Origin: Dama dama
Lineage: Eukaryota; Chordata; Mammalia; Artiodactyla; Cervidae
Assembly (NCBI RefSeq): GCF_033118175.1
Contig: NC_083701.1
Location: 11,303,501-11,367,500 of the forward strand
Length of the DNA stretch: 64,000 nt
Direction: 5' to 3'
This document shows, piece by piece, positions 23,940-34,736 of the stretch. The translations under genes and the position numbers were made by a program. Every line of letters starts with the position of its first letter. The stretch's first letter is position 1. The notes under the pieces are model-generated. The model did no database searches. It was not told the origin of the DNA and was given only the letters and a program-made list of their open reading frames with translations.

Positions 23940-24105
23940 GGCATTTTACTGTGAAGACCTGGATTCAAATCCCTACTCCGCCACGTGGGCAGGTTATACT
24001 TTCTAACCTCTGTTTACCCGTCTATAAAATGAATCCAGTACCAGCACTTACTTCAGAGGGTTTTTGTAAGAATTGAGTGGAATAACCTGTGTAAACCTCA
24101 GCCCC
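23940..24105 (+). mobile_element. MIR SINE
   Basis: It reads ggattcaaatccctactccgccacgtgggcaggtta, tctgtttacccgtctataaaatg and gtttttgtaagaattgagtgg, in MIR order and orientation. Confidence 0.65.
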
Positions 24106-26362
24106 TGTTTGACTAAACATTTATTAAAATGTTAGTTGTCTTCCCTCTTTAAAGTACAAATCTCTGATCTTTGAAATAACTCAAGCTTCATCTCTCCTCT
24201 GAAACTGTATCGTAAAACACTCTTTCATAAAGTGTGATGTGCAGTGTCCCTGGTGTTAGATGATTTGAGGTAGTAAACAGGTGAGCATTTTGTGTAGTTA
24301 GAGATACTTTGTAATTTTTAGGGTATCGCCTGTTATGGTGAGTGATCCAGCTGTTCACAATGTCCATTTATTTTTTTAAAAGGAAGATGTGAATGGGGGA
24401 AAAAAAGGGAATGGATTTAAAGAAAAACATTGATTTAAAAAGAGTACCAAAAAAGGGAATACAGGTGGGATGTGGTTGTGACAGTCGTGGAGGTGGGAAG
24501 TAAGTGATGGGTGTGGCAGAAATAGCGTTTGACCTGCAGTCTGATTTTTATCCCAGCATCCCATTAGATTTGGGATTCAAGAGCCATTCGTGTAAAATGT
24601 GACTTTTAGCACTTTCTGACTCTATGACTTTGGCCAAGTTAATAATTTCCTCCCTTCATCCCGTCTTACAAATGTTTACTAACGGCCTATCACATTGCCT
24701 TATCTGAAAAATACAGATGCTGCTTTTTTTTTCTTGAAGATGCTACACAGAGAGTCTTATCTGTTGGGTATGTCTTCTCTACCAAACTTACATCTGGTGT
24801 AGTAAGCGCTCAGTAAACTTTAGTTCTTGTGTTGTTTAGGACTCGTGGTTGCAAGTGACAGTCCCAACTTCAGCTGGCTGAGGACTGAAGGGAGTTTATT
24901 GTCTCGTGTCCTCAGTCGGCAGGAAGGTTAGTGGTGACACAGCCTTGAGGACAGCTGGACGCAAGGACTGCCTGCTCCACCTCTTGGTTCTGGTGCCTCG
25001 TGCCTGTTAGCATCATCCTGTCTGGCCCAATTCTTCCGCCACAAAAGCCCTGGCGGCCCCCAGGCTTGCATCGTCAGAAAGGGGCTGAATGTTATGATCC
25101 CTGTCCCCAAACCCAGAAATCCTAGGCGGGACTGAGCCTGGCGTACACCATGTTCACCCAGAGAGCAGGAGCCAGAGGACGGCAGCAGGGCCCCTTGAAC
25201 CCCATGTTCAGAGCAGCAGGAAAACCCGTTTTGCAGAAGGGGAATAGTAGATGCCTGCTCCCGTCACCGTGTGCCTTCCTGCAGTGAGGAAGGTCTTACC
25301 CTCTGTGGGCCTCACTTCACTCATCTGGTGTCTTCAGGTTTAGCTGATGTAATAGGCGTGAGTGCACATTTAATGTTCTTAAACTTTATACAAATGAGTT
25401 TATTACAATGGTTGCTGTTGCTCCTGCCCTCCACATCTTCATATAACCAGCCAGGGGTTCCCAGCCTGTGAATGGATCCCAGATCCTTGGGAGAGCAGAG
25501 AGGGGCTTGTTCTAAGAAGTTTACATCAGCGTGCCATGGCTGTTACCTTACACTGACTTGCTTTTGAAGTGTGACACACACATAGAAAAGAGTACGCATC
25601 CTATGTGCACGGTGTGGTGAATTTTCAAATGAAACACAATTGTGTATCCAGCACTTGGTCTTAGAATCAGGAGTGACAGTCCCCCAGTATACCCCACCCC
25701 CACCCCTCTGGTAACACAGGTAGATGGCTGGAGATGTGTTGATTCATCACGTAAGAAATCATGTGTAAGCATTACCAGCATCATGGTAGAGCTTGCCATG
25801 TTGTGATTTTTAATAAGTGGAATTTTTGAAATATCAGCATTATGTCATCAAAAAATTTTTTAACACTGAAAGTAATCCTCAAGTTAAAAGTTTGAGAAGC
25901 ACTTCGGGGCCACTCTTATTTGTTACACCCCCTTAAATGTTTTCTTTCCGGCTGAAGTTACCATTTGGCGATGTGCTTTGTCTGCTGGGAACATGTCACT
26001 TGTTTGCCTTTCTCCCTTCCCAAGTTATAAGCTCTCCAAGTGAAGGAATCAAATCTTAAGATTTATTAGGTGTTTTCTATTTTCTTTCCTGTGCGTAATG
26101 TAGCACAGTTACCAACTGACCACCAAGTTATCCATTTCACCCAATGTTGAGCCTTGTGGAATAACTGCATTTATCCCAAAACTACTCAAATCCTGGGCAA
26201 ATCATGTCTCTGAAATGGTTCACTGTTAGACAAATGTGCCAGTTTTCTGTTGCTGCAGTGCTTAGCCCAACAAATGCAGTTATGAATGAGTTTTTCTTTT
26301 TCTTTTCTTTTTTAAACTTTCCAAGTTTTCCAACATTTTCTCTCCCCGTTTTTCTCTTTTAG
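24106..26362. other. Intronic sequence before the first exon
   Basis: It may contain a decayed MIR at 24595-24735. No exon, promoter or young mobile element is seen. Its last 25 bases form the 3' splice site of the exon at 26363. Confidence 0.45.
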
Positions 26363-26435
26363 GCTCTAGACCAAGATAGAACAGCCTTACAGAAAGTTAA
26401 GAAGTCTGTAAAAGCAATATATAATTCCGGTCAAG
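26363..26435 (+). CDS. ASAP1: ASAP1 internal coding exon (start of BAR region)
   Basis: This 73-nt exon encodes 24 codons plus one base, reading ALDQDRTALQKVKKS... and ending ...YNSGQ. I recognise this as the N-terminal BAR-domain segment of ASAP1; the paralogue ASAP2 has different residues after KSVKAI. ASAP1 is a multidomain GTPase-activating protein for Arf GTPases that acts at focal adhesions, podosomes and endocytic membranes; the BAR domain gives dimerisation and membrane binding. A strong pyrimidine tract ending in cttttag precedes the exon, and the consensus donor gtaagt begins at 26436. The exon starts in phase 0 and ends in phase 1, which matches the acceptor at 53278. No stop or frameshift is present. 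It corresponds roughly to residues 60-90 of the long isoform, an estimate from memory. Confidence 0.93.
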
Positions 26436-26494
26436 GTAAGTACTTACAAACACGGACAGCACCAAATTATATGTATTTATGTATGTATAGTCTT

Positions 26495-26551
26495 GAACTT
26501 CCCTGATGGCTCAGATGGTTAGGAATCTGCCTGCAATGCAGGAGACTAGAG
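26495..26551 (+). mobile_element. Bov-tA tRNA-like head only
   Basis: It reads gaacttccctgatggctcagatgg, then atctgcctgcaatgcaggaga, after which the SINE ends. It is a short truncated copy 60 bp past the ASAP1 donor site. It is not a functional tRNA. Confidence 0.75.
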
Positions 26552-26686
26552 TTTTTCTGTTGTTAGGTGCTAAGTTTATGAAAGACTTGGCTACAAATGG
26601 AAAACCAAGTAAGTCAAAGAAATTCAGTTCTTCTGTCAGTCCAAGCCTGTTATTGTTTTCCAAGAAAAAAGAAGAAAAAACATTAA

Positions 26687-26909
26687 TTGCAGTGCTAAGT
26701 TGCTTCGGTCATGTCCGACTCTTTGCAACCCTACGGACTGTAGCCTGCCAGGCTCCTCTCTCCATGGGATTCTCCAGGCAAGGATAGATACTGCAGTGGA
26801 TTGCCATGCCCTCCTCCAGGGATCCTCCTGATCCAGGAATAGAACCCATGTCTCTTATGTCTCCTCCATTGTCAGGCGGGTTCTTTACCACTAGCACCAC
26901 CTGGGAAGC
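26687..26909 (-). mobile_element. Bov-tA/Bov-A SINE, antisense
   Basis: It reads catgtccgactctttgcaaccc, gggattctccaggcaagga, caggaatagaacccatg and caccacctgggaagcc. The flanking cattaat at 26680-26686 and 26910-26916 is a possible short TSD. Confidence 0.85.
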
Positions 26910-27095
26910 CCATTAATCACAATAGATTTTATTATGCATTGAAAAACTTAGTAAAGTTATAGGTAATGTTGCCACAAGTGGCATGTAAAATGTCTTTGTG
27001 TGATTGGTCAGGCTGTAATTCAGTGGCCTCAGTTAAACGAAAATCTTTTCCATCTGAAGCGAACTTGTACACATTTGGAAATCAATATTGGTGAT

Positions 27096-27303
27096 GGGGT
27101 TCCCAGGTGGCTCAGTGGTAAACAATCCGCCTGCAATATAGGAGACTCGGGTTCAGCCCCTGGGTCGGGAAGATCCCCTGGAAAAGGAAATGGCAGCCCC
27201 CTCCAGTATTCTTGCCTGGGCAATCCCATGGGCAGAGGAGCCTGGTGGGCTGCACAATCCATGGGGTCGCAAAGAGTCGGACACAAGTTAGTGACTGAAC
27301 ACC
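27096..27303 (+). mobile_element. Bov-tA/Bov-A SINE (first of three in a row)
   Basis: It has the head ggttcccaggtggctcagtgg, then gtcgggaagatcccctgg and tggggtcgcaaagagtcgg. It is the first member of a head-to-tail SINE cluster. Confidence 0.9.
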
Positions 27304-27445
27304 ACCACCAGCAGCTGGTGACAGACGTGGGGTGAAAGGTAGAGGGGGTGTGGGGTACAAGGCCAAGTGGACACCTGGACACAACCAGCCAGCTCGAGTC
27401 TTTGCTTGTGGCTCAGGGCAGGCCAGGTAACCTGTGTCAGCAAAT

Positions 27446-27640
27446 GGGCTTCCCTAGTGGCTCAGCTGGTAAAGAATCTGCCTGCAGTGCGGGAGACCTG
27501 GATTCGATCCCTGGGTTGGGAATATTCCCTGGAGAAGGGAAAGGCTACCCACTCCTATATTCTGGCCTGGAGAATTCCATGGACTGTATAGTCGATGGGG
27601 TCTCAAAGAGTTGGACACAACTGAGCGACTTTCACTTTTT
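27446..27640 (+). mobile_element. Bov-tA/Bov-A SINE (second of three)
   Basis: It runs from gggcttccctagtggctcagctgg through gattcgatccctgggttggg to gttggacacaactgagcgac. The open frame across 27348-27833 is an artefact of reading through this SINE and its neighbour. Confidence 0.9.
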
Positions 27641-27643
27641 TAT

Positions 27644-27858
27644 GGGCTTCCCTTGTAGCTTAGTCGGTAAAGAATCTGCAGTGCAAGAGACCTGGGTTCG
27701 ATCCCTGGGTTGGGAAGATAACCTGGAGAAGGGAAGGGATACCCACTCTAGTATCCTTGCCTGTAAAGTCTCATGGACAGGGGAACCTTGTGGGCTGCAA
27801 TCCATGGGGTCGCAAAGGGTTGGGCACGACTGAGCGACTAACACTTACTTTACTTACT
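27644..27858 (+). mobile_element. Bov-tA/Bov-A SINE (third of three)
   Basis: It starts gggcttcccttgtagcttagtcgg only 3 bp after the previous copy and ends gcacgactgagcgactaacactt with an ACTT-rich tail. Confidence 0.9.
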
Positions 27859-28149
27859 TGGTCAGAGACTTTGTCACCTTGTAGAGAAAAGTATGTTGTC
27901 GGTTGGTAAGAAGAAACAAACTGAACAAAGATAAAAGTAGGTGTCCACCTGAAACAGTGGGTCCCAGCACTCCCCGGGGAGAGAGGCTTGGAAACATAAA
28001 AGGAGTTTCCAGGTCTGACTCACATCTTTTGTTACTGTTACTGCAGTCATCAGCTGGCTTTCCCAGAGGTCATGACTCTAAGTCAGCTGTCTATAACAGA
28101 AGAGAACCCCTGGCAAGGGAAGGCAGCAGGGTGTATGGACAGGGCAGGG

Positions 28150-28325
28150 CTCTGAAGTCGGGTGGGGGTGGGTTTGCATCCTTGCTCTAACCCTAACCGG
28201 CCTCGTGACCTCCAGATACTTCACTTTTTGAACCTCCGTCATCTTCTCTGTAAAGCGGGGAAGGTGCTATTACAGGACTGTTGAAGGGATTTAAGTAGTT
28301 CACATCTGTAAAAGGTCTACCACTT
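28150..28325 (+). mobile_element. MIR SINE
   Basis: It reads gtttgcatccttgctctaaccctaaccggcctcgtgac, then cttctctgtaaagcgggga and actgttgaagggatttaag, a diverged MIR in forward order. Confidence 0.6.
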
Positions 28326-28852
28326 CCTGGAAGTTTAGTTAAGTATGACACATTCATATTTTATTCATTTTATATTTTATTTAAATTTATGCTCCCTATT
28401 TTGGTAAAATCATGGGGCTGAAAGGAATGTGGAACCAGGCAGAGCTCAGCCCTCAGGTACTTCCTGGTCCTCCTCACCTTCTCAGAACTGAGAATCAGTC
28501 CCTTTCACCCTTAAATCCCCAAGCCTAGGGCACGCTATAATCATAATTAACAGATTTGTACCCTGGTTTCTTGAGACCCGTCTCTAATTTCTTTATGTCC
28601 AATAAAATGCTAACTTCTAATTAAAGTAGCTAAATGATATTTGTCCAATTATCTAGTGACCAAATCAAGTCTTGGCCTAGATTATACACGTAATTTGTAA
28701 CTTCTCTCTTAGCTCCTTCTAATGAACTCCCATGAGGTGGTAGGCCCTTTTCAGATGTTAGCTCTTTGGTGGAGGATGGGATAAATAACTAGGAGGTTGC
28801 CCAAGGGGCTTCTGAGGTGCTGGCATTGTCCTGTTTCTTGATTTGGAGTGTA

Positions 28853-28904
28853 TTATTGGGTTGGCCAATAAGGTCATTTGGGTTTTTCTGTAAGAAACTA
28901 TGGA
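28853..28904. mobile_element. Mariner-type terminal fragment
   Basis: tattgggttggccaataagg, followed by tcatttgggtttttctgtaag, matches the terminal inverted repeat and subterminal part of ruminant mariner elements. No opposite terminus is found nearby, so this is a half element or solo end. Confidence 0.7.
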
Positions 28905-29149
28905 TTGGTTAATCGAATCCATAGTTAAGTCTACTTTTTGATAATTCATGAAATGCTCACTTAGGATATATGTACTTTTCTACATGTATGTGTGTGTATT
29001 ATGCTTTATATACAAGTAGATTCATTGAAGCATTGACTATGATTTGAAAAAACAGAAAATAAATGGAGGTTTGTTGGACAGTAGCATATCTATTGAGTAT
29101 ATAATAGAATATGAGACAAACTTTATAAAAAAACAATCTTAGATGTAAC

Positions 29150-29340
29150 GTAGATCTAAGTTTGAATTGTAGCTTTATTCCTGCTTGTCAAAGTCAAGTA
29201 AATTATTTAACTTCCATGAGTTTTAAATTACCTCACCATAAAATGAAAAAATAGCATCTGATTTACAGAGTCTTGTACGGACAAAATGAGGGAATATTTA
29301 AGGCCCCTAACATACTGCCTGCCGTGTGGTGCCTGGCTGA
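29150..29340 (+). mobile_element. MIR SINE
   Basis: It reads gatctaagtttgaattgtagctttattc, ttaacttccatgag, ataaaatgaaaaaatagc and cctaacatactgcctgcc, in MIR order. Confidence 0.55.
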
Positions 29341-29847
29341 CACACACTAGGTGAGGGAAAATGACAGGTAGGTCAGGAGCGTGGATGCCTTCTCTGTATT
29401 AATTCAGCCTTCCTACCGGTAGTGTGGAACCAGGATGACTTTATAACGAATGTAAGGAGCCGTTGTCTGCCTCAGGAATGCACGTTAGTTCTCCGTAATG
29501 TTAACGGCTTACAGTGTGACTCATAAAGGGAGACCTCTGATTCACATCTGAGGTGCTGCCGTGCCAGTTCTGTGCTGGGGGCTCCGTGCGAGTCTTTCCT
29601 TTCCAAGAGTCCTTACTCCCGATGCCCGTGCCGGGCACAGCAGCGGGAGAGATCGTCCTGCGTGTGTGGAAGGTGTGGGGTTGCGGGCTGAGCGCAGAGT
29701 CTGGTTGCTGCTTCCCCTGCCCAGCGATGCTCTCCTGTGGGTGGGACCACAGCTCACTGAGCTTTGAGTCCTGTCACCTGGATTCGGGGCTGTCTTGTGT
29801 CCTCTGCCCTAGGTTCACCCTGGCTAATAGAAGGGCTCCCAGACACA

Positions 29848-29889
29848 CAATTTAATTTAATTTCAATTTAATTTCAATTTAAATTAAAA
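29848..29889. repeat. AT-rich (TTTAA)-like simple repeat
   Basis: Repeated aatttaattt and caatttaattt units. Confidence 0.75.
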
Positions 29890-30103
29890 TACAGTTCAGT
29901 TCAGGCCCTCCTTGTCAGCAGCCACGCTGAGTCCTCAGTAGTCATGTGTGACGCAGCTATGATATTAGATGATGTGCAGACAAGACACCTCCATCATCCC
30001 CAGAAGAACATACCTCACACTGTGTGGTAACTGTCGGCCAGTCTTTCGAGCTTTAGACCAGTGAGTGTGAATCCTGCCTTTTCATTAAAATCATCTGAAG
30101 AAG

Positions 30104-30406
30104 GGTTTCCCCCTAGGGGCTCAGTGGTAAAGACTCCGCCTGCCAGTACAGGAGACACGGGTTCCATCCCTGGTCTGGGAAGATCCCACGTGCCACAGAG
30201 CAGCTGAGCCCGTGCACCACGACTCCTGAGGCCACGCGCTGCAGCTGCTGAAGTCCCGTGCCCTGGAGCCCGTGCTCCGCAACAAGAGAAGCCGGCTCAG
30301 TGAGAAGCTGGCGCACTGCAAGGAGCCCACGCTTGCCAAGACTGGAGAAAGCCCTTGTGCAGCATCTAAGACCCAGTGCAGCCAAAAATAAATAATTTTT
30401 AAAAAG
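30104..30406 (+). mobile_element. Long CHR-type SINE with diverged TSD
   Basis: It runs from ggtttccccctaggggctcag through acacgggttccatccctgg, gatcccacgtgccacagag and caacaagagaagccgg to aataaataattttt. The candidate TSD atcatctgaagaa at 30090-30102 and atcacctgaacaa at 30407-30419 has two mismatches, so the copy is moderately old. Confidence 0.85.
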
Positions 30407-30639
30407 ATCACCTGAACAACTCTTTTAAAACAAAAGCAGAGATTCCCATAGGTCCACCCTCCAAGAGTTGTTCCAAAGTAGGGGCCAAGTATTAGGCTTA
30501 CAGCAGTATTACTCCCCAGATGATTCTAAATACAACTAGATTTGAGAACTGCATCGGTGGCCTGGGAACTCCTTGTTGGTGGGCCGGTATTGTGTCTTTC
30601 ATCTTTGTATTTTGTGAATTTGCCAACATAGTTTATTAG

Positions 30640-30800
30640 CTTATCAAATATTTATTGGGCCCCTATTATATGCTACTGTTTGGGATGTTGGGTATATTAG
30701 ATAAATCAGACAGAATCTCTGCCTTGATGATAGTTTGACAGTCCAGTAGGGGAGAGAGAGATGTTAATATCAGATCATCAAGCTGGAAAGTGCTTAGAAA
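30640..30800. mobile_element. L2-like LINE 3' end fragment
   Basis: It reads tatttattgggcccctattatatgctactgtttgggatgttgg, then cagaatctctgccttgatga and cagtccagtaggggag, following the 3' end pattern of L2. Confidence 0.5.
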
Positions 30801-30949
30801 CTGGCAAGTACTAAAGGAGAGCTTGCAGGATACAAAAAGGAAACCTGATGTCATTCGAAGAGGGTGTTGGGGAATACCTCTGGAGGACTTGCATACACTG
30901 GGTGCTCATGCCATACTAAGTGAAGCCCAGCAAGCCTTTGAGGTAGGTC

Positions 30950-31085
30950 TCCTGTTATCTCCGTTTTATAGATGACGGAGCTGAAGTGTGAAGGGCCACA
31001 CCGTCTTGTCCAGGAGGCCACAACTGGCAAGGACTGGGAAGGGAGCCTAGCTGACTCCAGCTTGGCTGTTTACAGCTACTATACA
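30950..31085 (-). mobile_element. MIR SINE fragment, antisense
   Basis: It reads gttatctccgttttatagatgacggagctgaag, then gtccaggaggccacaactggc and gagcctagctgactccag, a diverged MIR in reverse. Confidence 0.5.
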
Positions 31086-33929
31086 TGTGTCGTCAACCTG
31101 ACACTTGGCAGGGACTCAACAAGCACGGGATGAATGGCTGCTTATCAGCCGGATGGGTCCCCAGGAAACGCTCTGTCAGTGGCTATTAAATATTCACTGA
31201 TCATGAATATTCATGAGTGATCCATCAAATGTAACCTCACAGCAGTGTAACCCGTGGGGTGACTTTGGTCCCTCTCAGATAGGGGCCACAATAGCAGTTA
31301 TCATCCTCCCTGTGGCCTGGAAATGTGGGGATAAAAGATCTCACCCACTGCAGGGGCCTGATAGGGTTTTGGCAGTCACCAATGATTATAGCATATTTAG
31401 TGTTTTTTTGTCAGCTTGTGTGGGCAGCCCTGTGACATTTAATTCTTAAAAAACAGCGAGATGAGTAAAACAGTGATGTTGCACATCTTCCCATGAGCCA
31501 TACTCAGTGGAATCCAGGCCATTCCTGTCCAAGGCCTTCTGGTCTCTTCCAGAGAAGCCACAAGAGGCTGAACCCTAGTGTCTGTTTCCCAGTGTGTTTT
31601 CATAATTTTCTTGGTTTCTCACAGTGCTTAAGTGACACAAAACCCATCTGATGTTCTTTGGAACTTCAAGAAGCATTTCTATATTTCTGATTTGAGAATA
31701 CTTAACCACCCACCTCCCCAAAACGATTTAAAAGATGATTGAGAATGGTGAAAGGACTTACTCTAAGAGGGTATCTATTATTTTTTACATGTAAGCTTTA
31801 TCAGTATTAATTATAAATTAATAAGAGACCTTTTATTGGAAAAACAAATTATCTCCCTGTAAGCAGTTTAGTTTGAAATGGCTTTAGGAATTTGTCTCTC
31901 CCTTACTTGTCCCTGCTGTATATGAGGAGATTTCAAAAAACAAAAAACTCAGTTCTGCATACTACTTGGATCAAGGGGAAAATTTCCAAGCCGTTCAATT
32001 CTTCTATGTTGCTTCTAAGTTTTGAAGTCTTTAACAGTGTTGGCTGTGAAATACATTGTTGTCTAGAAAGTTTTACCTGTTGAATGTGTTCTTTCCCTCT
32101 CTCTCTCTCACTAATATATGTTTAAAATAGCAAGTATTTTCTTGAACATCGTAGAGGTTTTGAGGGACATTGTAATTCTTTGTGGTTTTTTTCTTTCGAT
32201 AGAGTCTGATTCTCTTTGCCTTGAACATATGCCAGACTTAGAACTCTCCTCTATTGAAGAGAGTATAATAGAAGTGATGCCATGTGATTTCCAAGGCCAG
32301 TTCCTAAAAGAGATGGCTTCCACCTAGGTCCCCCACCTCTTCTTTTGTTTTGGAGGAAACCAGCCGCCATGCTGTGAGGAGACTCAAGCAGCCCTGAAGC
32401 TTTTTTCCCCACCAAAAAGCGCCACTGAAGCACATTTGCTAGCCCTGAACTTTCAGGTGACCTCAGCTCTGACCGACATCCTGCTCTTGGTCTTTGAGTG
32501 CGACCTGAGGTCAGAAGAGTTGAAATGGGGCTGACAGTCACAGGATTTCTGCCCGTGTGAGCACTAGCGTGTGTGTGCACACGGTAGGTCCAGTGCACGT
32601 TGGTGTGTGTCTAGAGAAAGACGAGCTCACTGCATCTCAGTGCTGCTGGAGAAGAAAGTGGCGCATACTGTACTTGTACAAGATAAGAGTCATGTGGTTA
32701 ATGTGAGCGTGAGGTACCAAATTTGTTTTTCTGTCACATGACTTAGTTGAATTGATTCTTTTTTTTTTTTTTTAACAGATGTGTTATTGAAACACAGGCA
32801 CATGTACACTTCTCCTTGGCAGGAAAAACCCAGGATATTCCTGCTACTAGGTCTTTTTCTGTGATTTAAAAATAATGAATCACAAATCAAAATATGTGTT
32901 TTATTATTATATGGTGGCTTCCTTAAAATTCATGCCAAGATATATTTGGAGTACATTTTAGCTTATTAGTAACACATGGTATCCACTAGAAATCTCTGTA
33001 ATGTTGTTAGTCTGAAAATTTGGGTTCTCAAATCCTTTTATTTCAGCGAATAAAAAAGTGACAGTGGTATGTCATTTGATTACAAGCATAGGATACGGAA
33101 GTCTTATTTCTGAAACGTAGCTGGATGATCATGAATAGTTCCCAGCTTTTTTAAGTCAGGAAAGGAAGCACCTTGCTTTCTTGTTGCTTACTCTTATGTT
33201 CCCCCTTTCATTTTCACTTACAGTTGCATAGTGAGTGGTTTTACAAGAACATTTGTATTTTTTAAAGCAAAATTAAAATGTGATGTTCACCCCAGATTTT
33301 CATTTTGATAATTTATCTGTTTTAAGAAATAGCTCGTCATATATGAGGAAATATAAAATTTTAAAGGTAAAGTGCTAAATTCATCAGTGGATAGGAAGTA
33401 AATCTTTATATCCAAGTAATTTCCAACTTCATTTCAGCTTTTTTTTTTTTTAGTTAACATTTTCTCAAATTTAAAGGTATAGTGTGAAGTTAATTGTAAG
33501 TAGAGTCGGTAATTAAGTTTAGAGTCTTAATTGTAATGATATTTTTAATCCTGTGGTTTTCTGTGGGGAGGAAATTTTTCTTAAGAATAGATAGAGATAA
33601 AAATAGATTAGAATTTTAATGGAAAGAATGTCAAGAGGTATACAGAGAACATTGCCTGTGTTTAGAGTATATTCTCCTTTTTGCCGTTTTCCAAATTGGT
33701 GGCTGATAATCTGATTTAAAAAAAATTTTTTGAATGAAAGTAAACCTATAAATAAATAAACAAAACTAGGCCCTCAGGAATAGAAGGCCCTAGACAGAAA
33801 AACTGCAAATAGCTCTTGGTGGTAGTTGTAGTGATTTGAGCAAAGTTTAAACAAATTACTTTGGGCCTTCAAGGCATTTTGAATTCTTCTGAGTCCATCA
33901 TTACTTCTTCGTTTTTTTGAAAAAAATAT
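31086..33929. other. Repeat-poor intronic stretch
   Basis: About 2.8 kb without a SINE or LINE that I recognise. It includes T-runs at 32759-32774 and 33440-33452. It contains the weak cryptic exon candidate at 32206-32327. Confidence 0.45.
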
Positions 33930-34052
33930 TATTATTTATTTATTTGGCTGCATGAGGGATCTTTTAATCGTGGCGTGTGGGATCTAGTTCCCTGACCAGG
34001 GATCAAACCTGGGCCCCCTACTTGGGAGTGTGGTGTCTTACCAGGGAGGTCC
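33930..34052 (-). mobile_element. Short CHR-type SINE, antisense
   Basis: It reads attatttatttatttggctgcatg, then gtggcgtgtgggatctagttccctgaccagggatcaaacc, ending ccagggaggtccc. Confidence 0.8.
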
Positions 34053-34126
34053 CCCACCATTACTCCTTAAAAAATGACAGTAAAATAATGGATTCCTTCA
34101 GAATGATCAAGGAAGCAGGCTTTTCT

Positions 34127-34572
34127 TTTTTTTTTTTTTTTTTGCAGGGCAGAATTTTTAAAATCATTTATTCATGAATCTGGAATGGATTCCCTCTTCC
34201 CCAACCCCCCACACACACGCTGACAAGAGGAAAAGATGGCAAACAGTGGTGTCCGGTCTTATTACACAGTGATGATACAATTCTCAAATCAGTCTACTGA
34301 TCACAACAAAGAGGACACTAACATCAATGAACTCAACACGATCACGTTTAAGAAGTTCATCAAAATCAGGTCTTTCTTATGAAAGAGGATTTGGAGTACG
34401 ACCTCAGACAAGAATAACAGCACAGTTCTCTCTTACAATGTCTATTTCACGGCACTCTGCCTCCACAGAGGTGCTAGCTAGTGAAGTTCAGAGTTCACTT
34501 GGGAGGTTGCCTTGCAAGTTTCAACCTCAGCCTCTTAGTCTCCTGGAGGTCAGATTGGCTAATGTCCAGAAG

Positions 34573-34620
<48 letters not shown>

Positions 34621-34736
34621 ACGCATGCAGTCAGTCCTGTCTTTCTGTGACCCCCATAGACTGTAGCCCACCAGACTCCTTTGTCCATGGGATTTTCCAG
34701 GCAAGAATACCGGAGTGGGTTGCCATTTCCTTCTCC
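34127..34736 (-). mobile_element. Composite retroinsertion: Bov-A + (CA)n + unique 3' sequence + poly(A)
   Basis: A single block of about 610 bp lies between two copies of aggaagcaggcttttct (34110-34126 and 34737-34753). Read on the minus strand it runs: part of a Bov-A SINE (34736-34620), a CA run (34619-34574), about 430 bp of sequence I do not recognise (34573-34144), an AATAAA signal (complement of 34167-34172) about 23 nt before the tail, and a poly(A) of 17 or so. These are hallmarks of an L1-mediated copy of a polyadenylated transcript that included a Bov-A SINE. The source gene is unknown; the unique part has no long open frame. It is either a SINE 3' transduction or a processed pseudogene. 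Confidence 0.75.
34574..34619. repeat. (TG)n microsatellite, about 23 units
   Basis: Uninterrupted TG run inside the composite insertion. Open frames with poly-CV or poly-TH here are artefacts. Confidence 0.97.

Larger units (their letters stand above)
1..26362 (+). other. ASAP1: ASAP1 intron (3' part, upstream of first exon)
   Basis: All sequence upstream of the first recognised exon is intron of the + strand gene or contains only repeats. I looked for the exon expected to precede it, which should end in the residues ...TVTLLEE, and did not find it, so it is probably outside the window. The intron ends in a pyrimidine-rich acceptor at 26340-26362. I see no promoter or alternative first exon. 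Confidence 0.8.

Noticed and set aside
27348..27833. 161-codon open frame (+)
   Set aside because: Its sequence is the translation of two Bov-tA/Bov-A SINEs (VAQLVKNL- and GSQRVGHD-type signatures common to such reads).
34327..34650. Frame with arginine/serine-rich start and poly-CV end (+)
   Set aside because: It is antisense to the composite retroinsertion and runs into the TG repeat.
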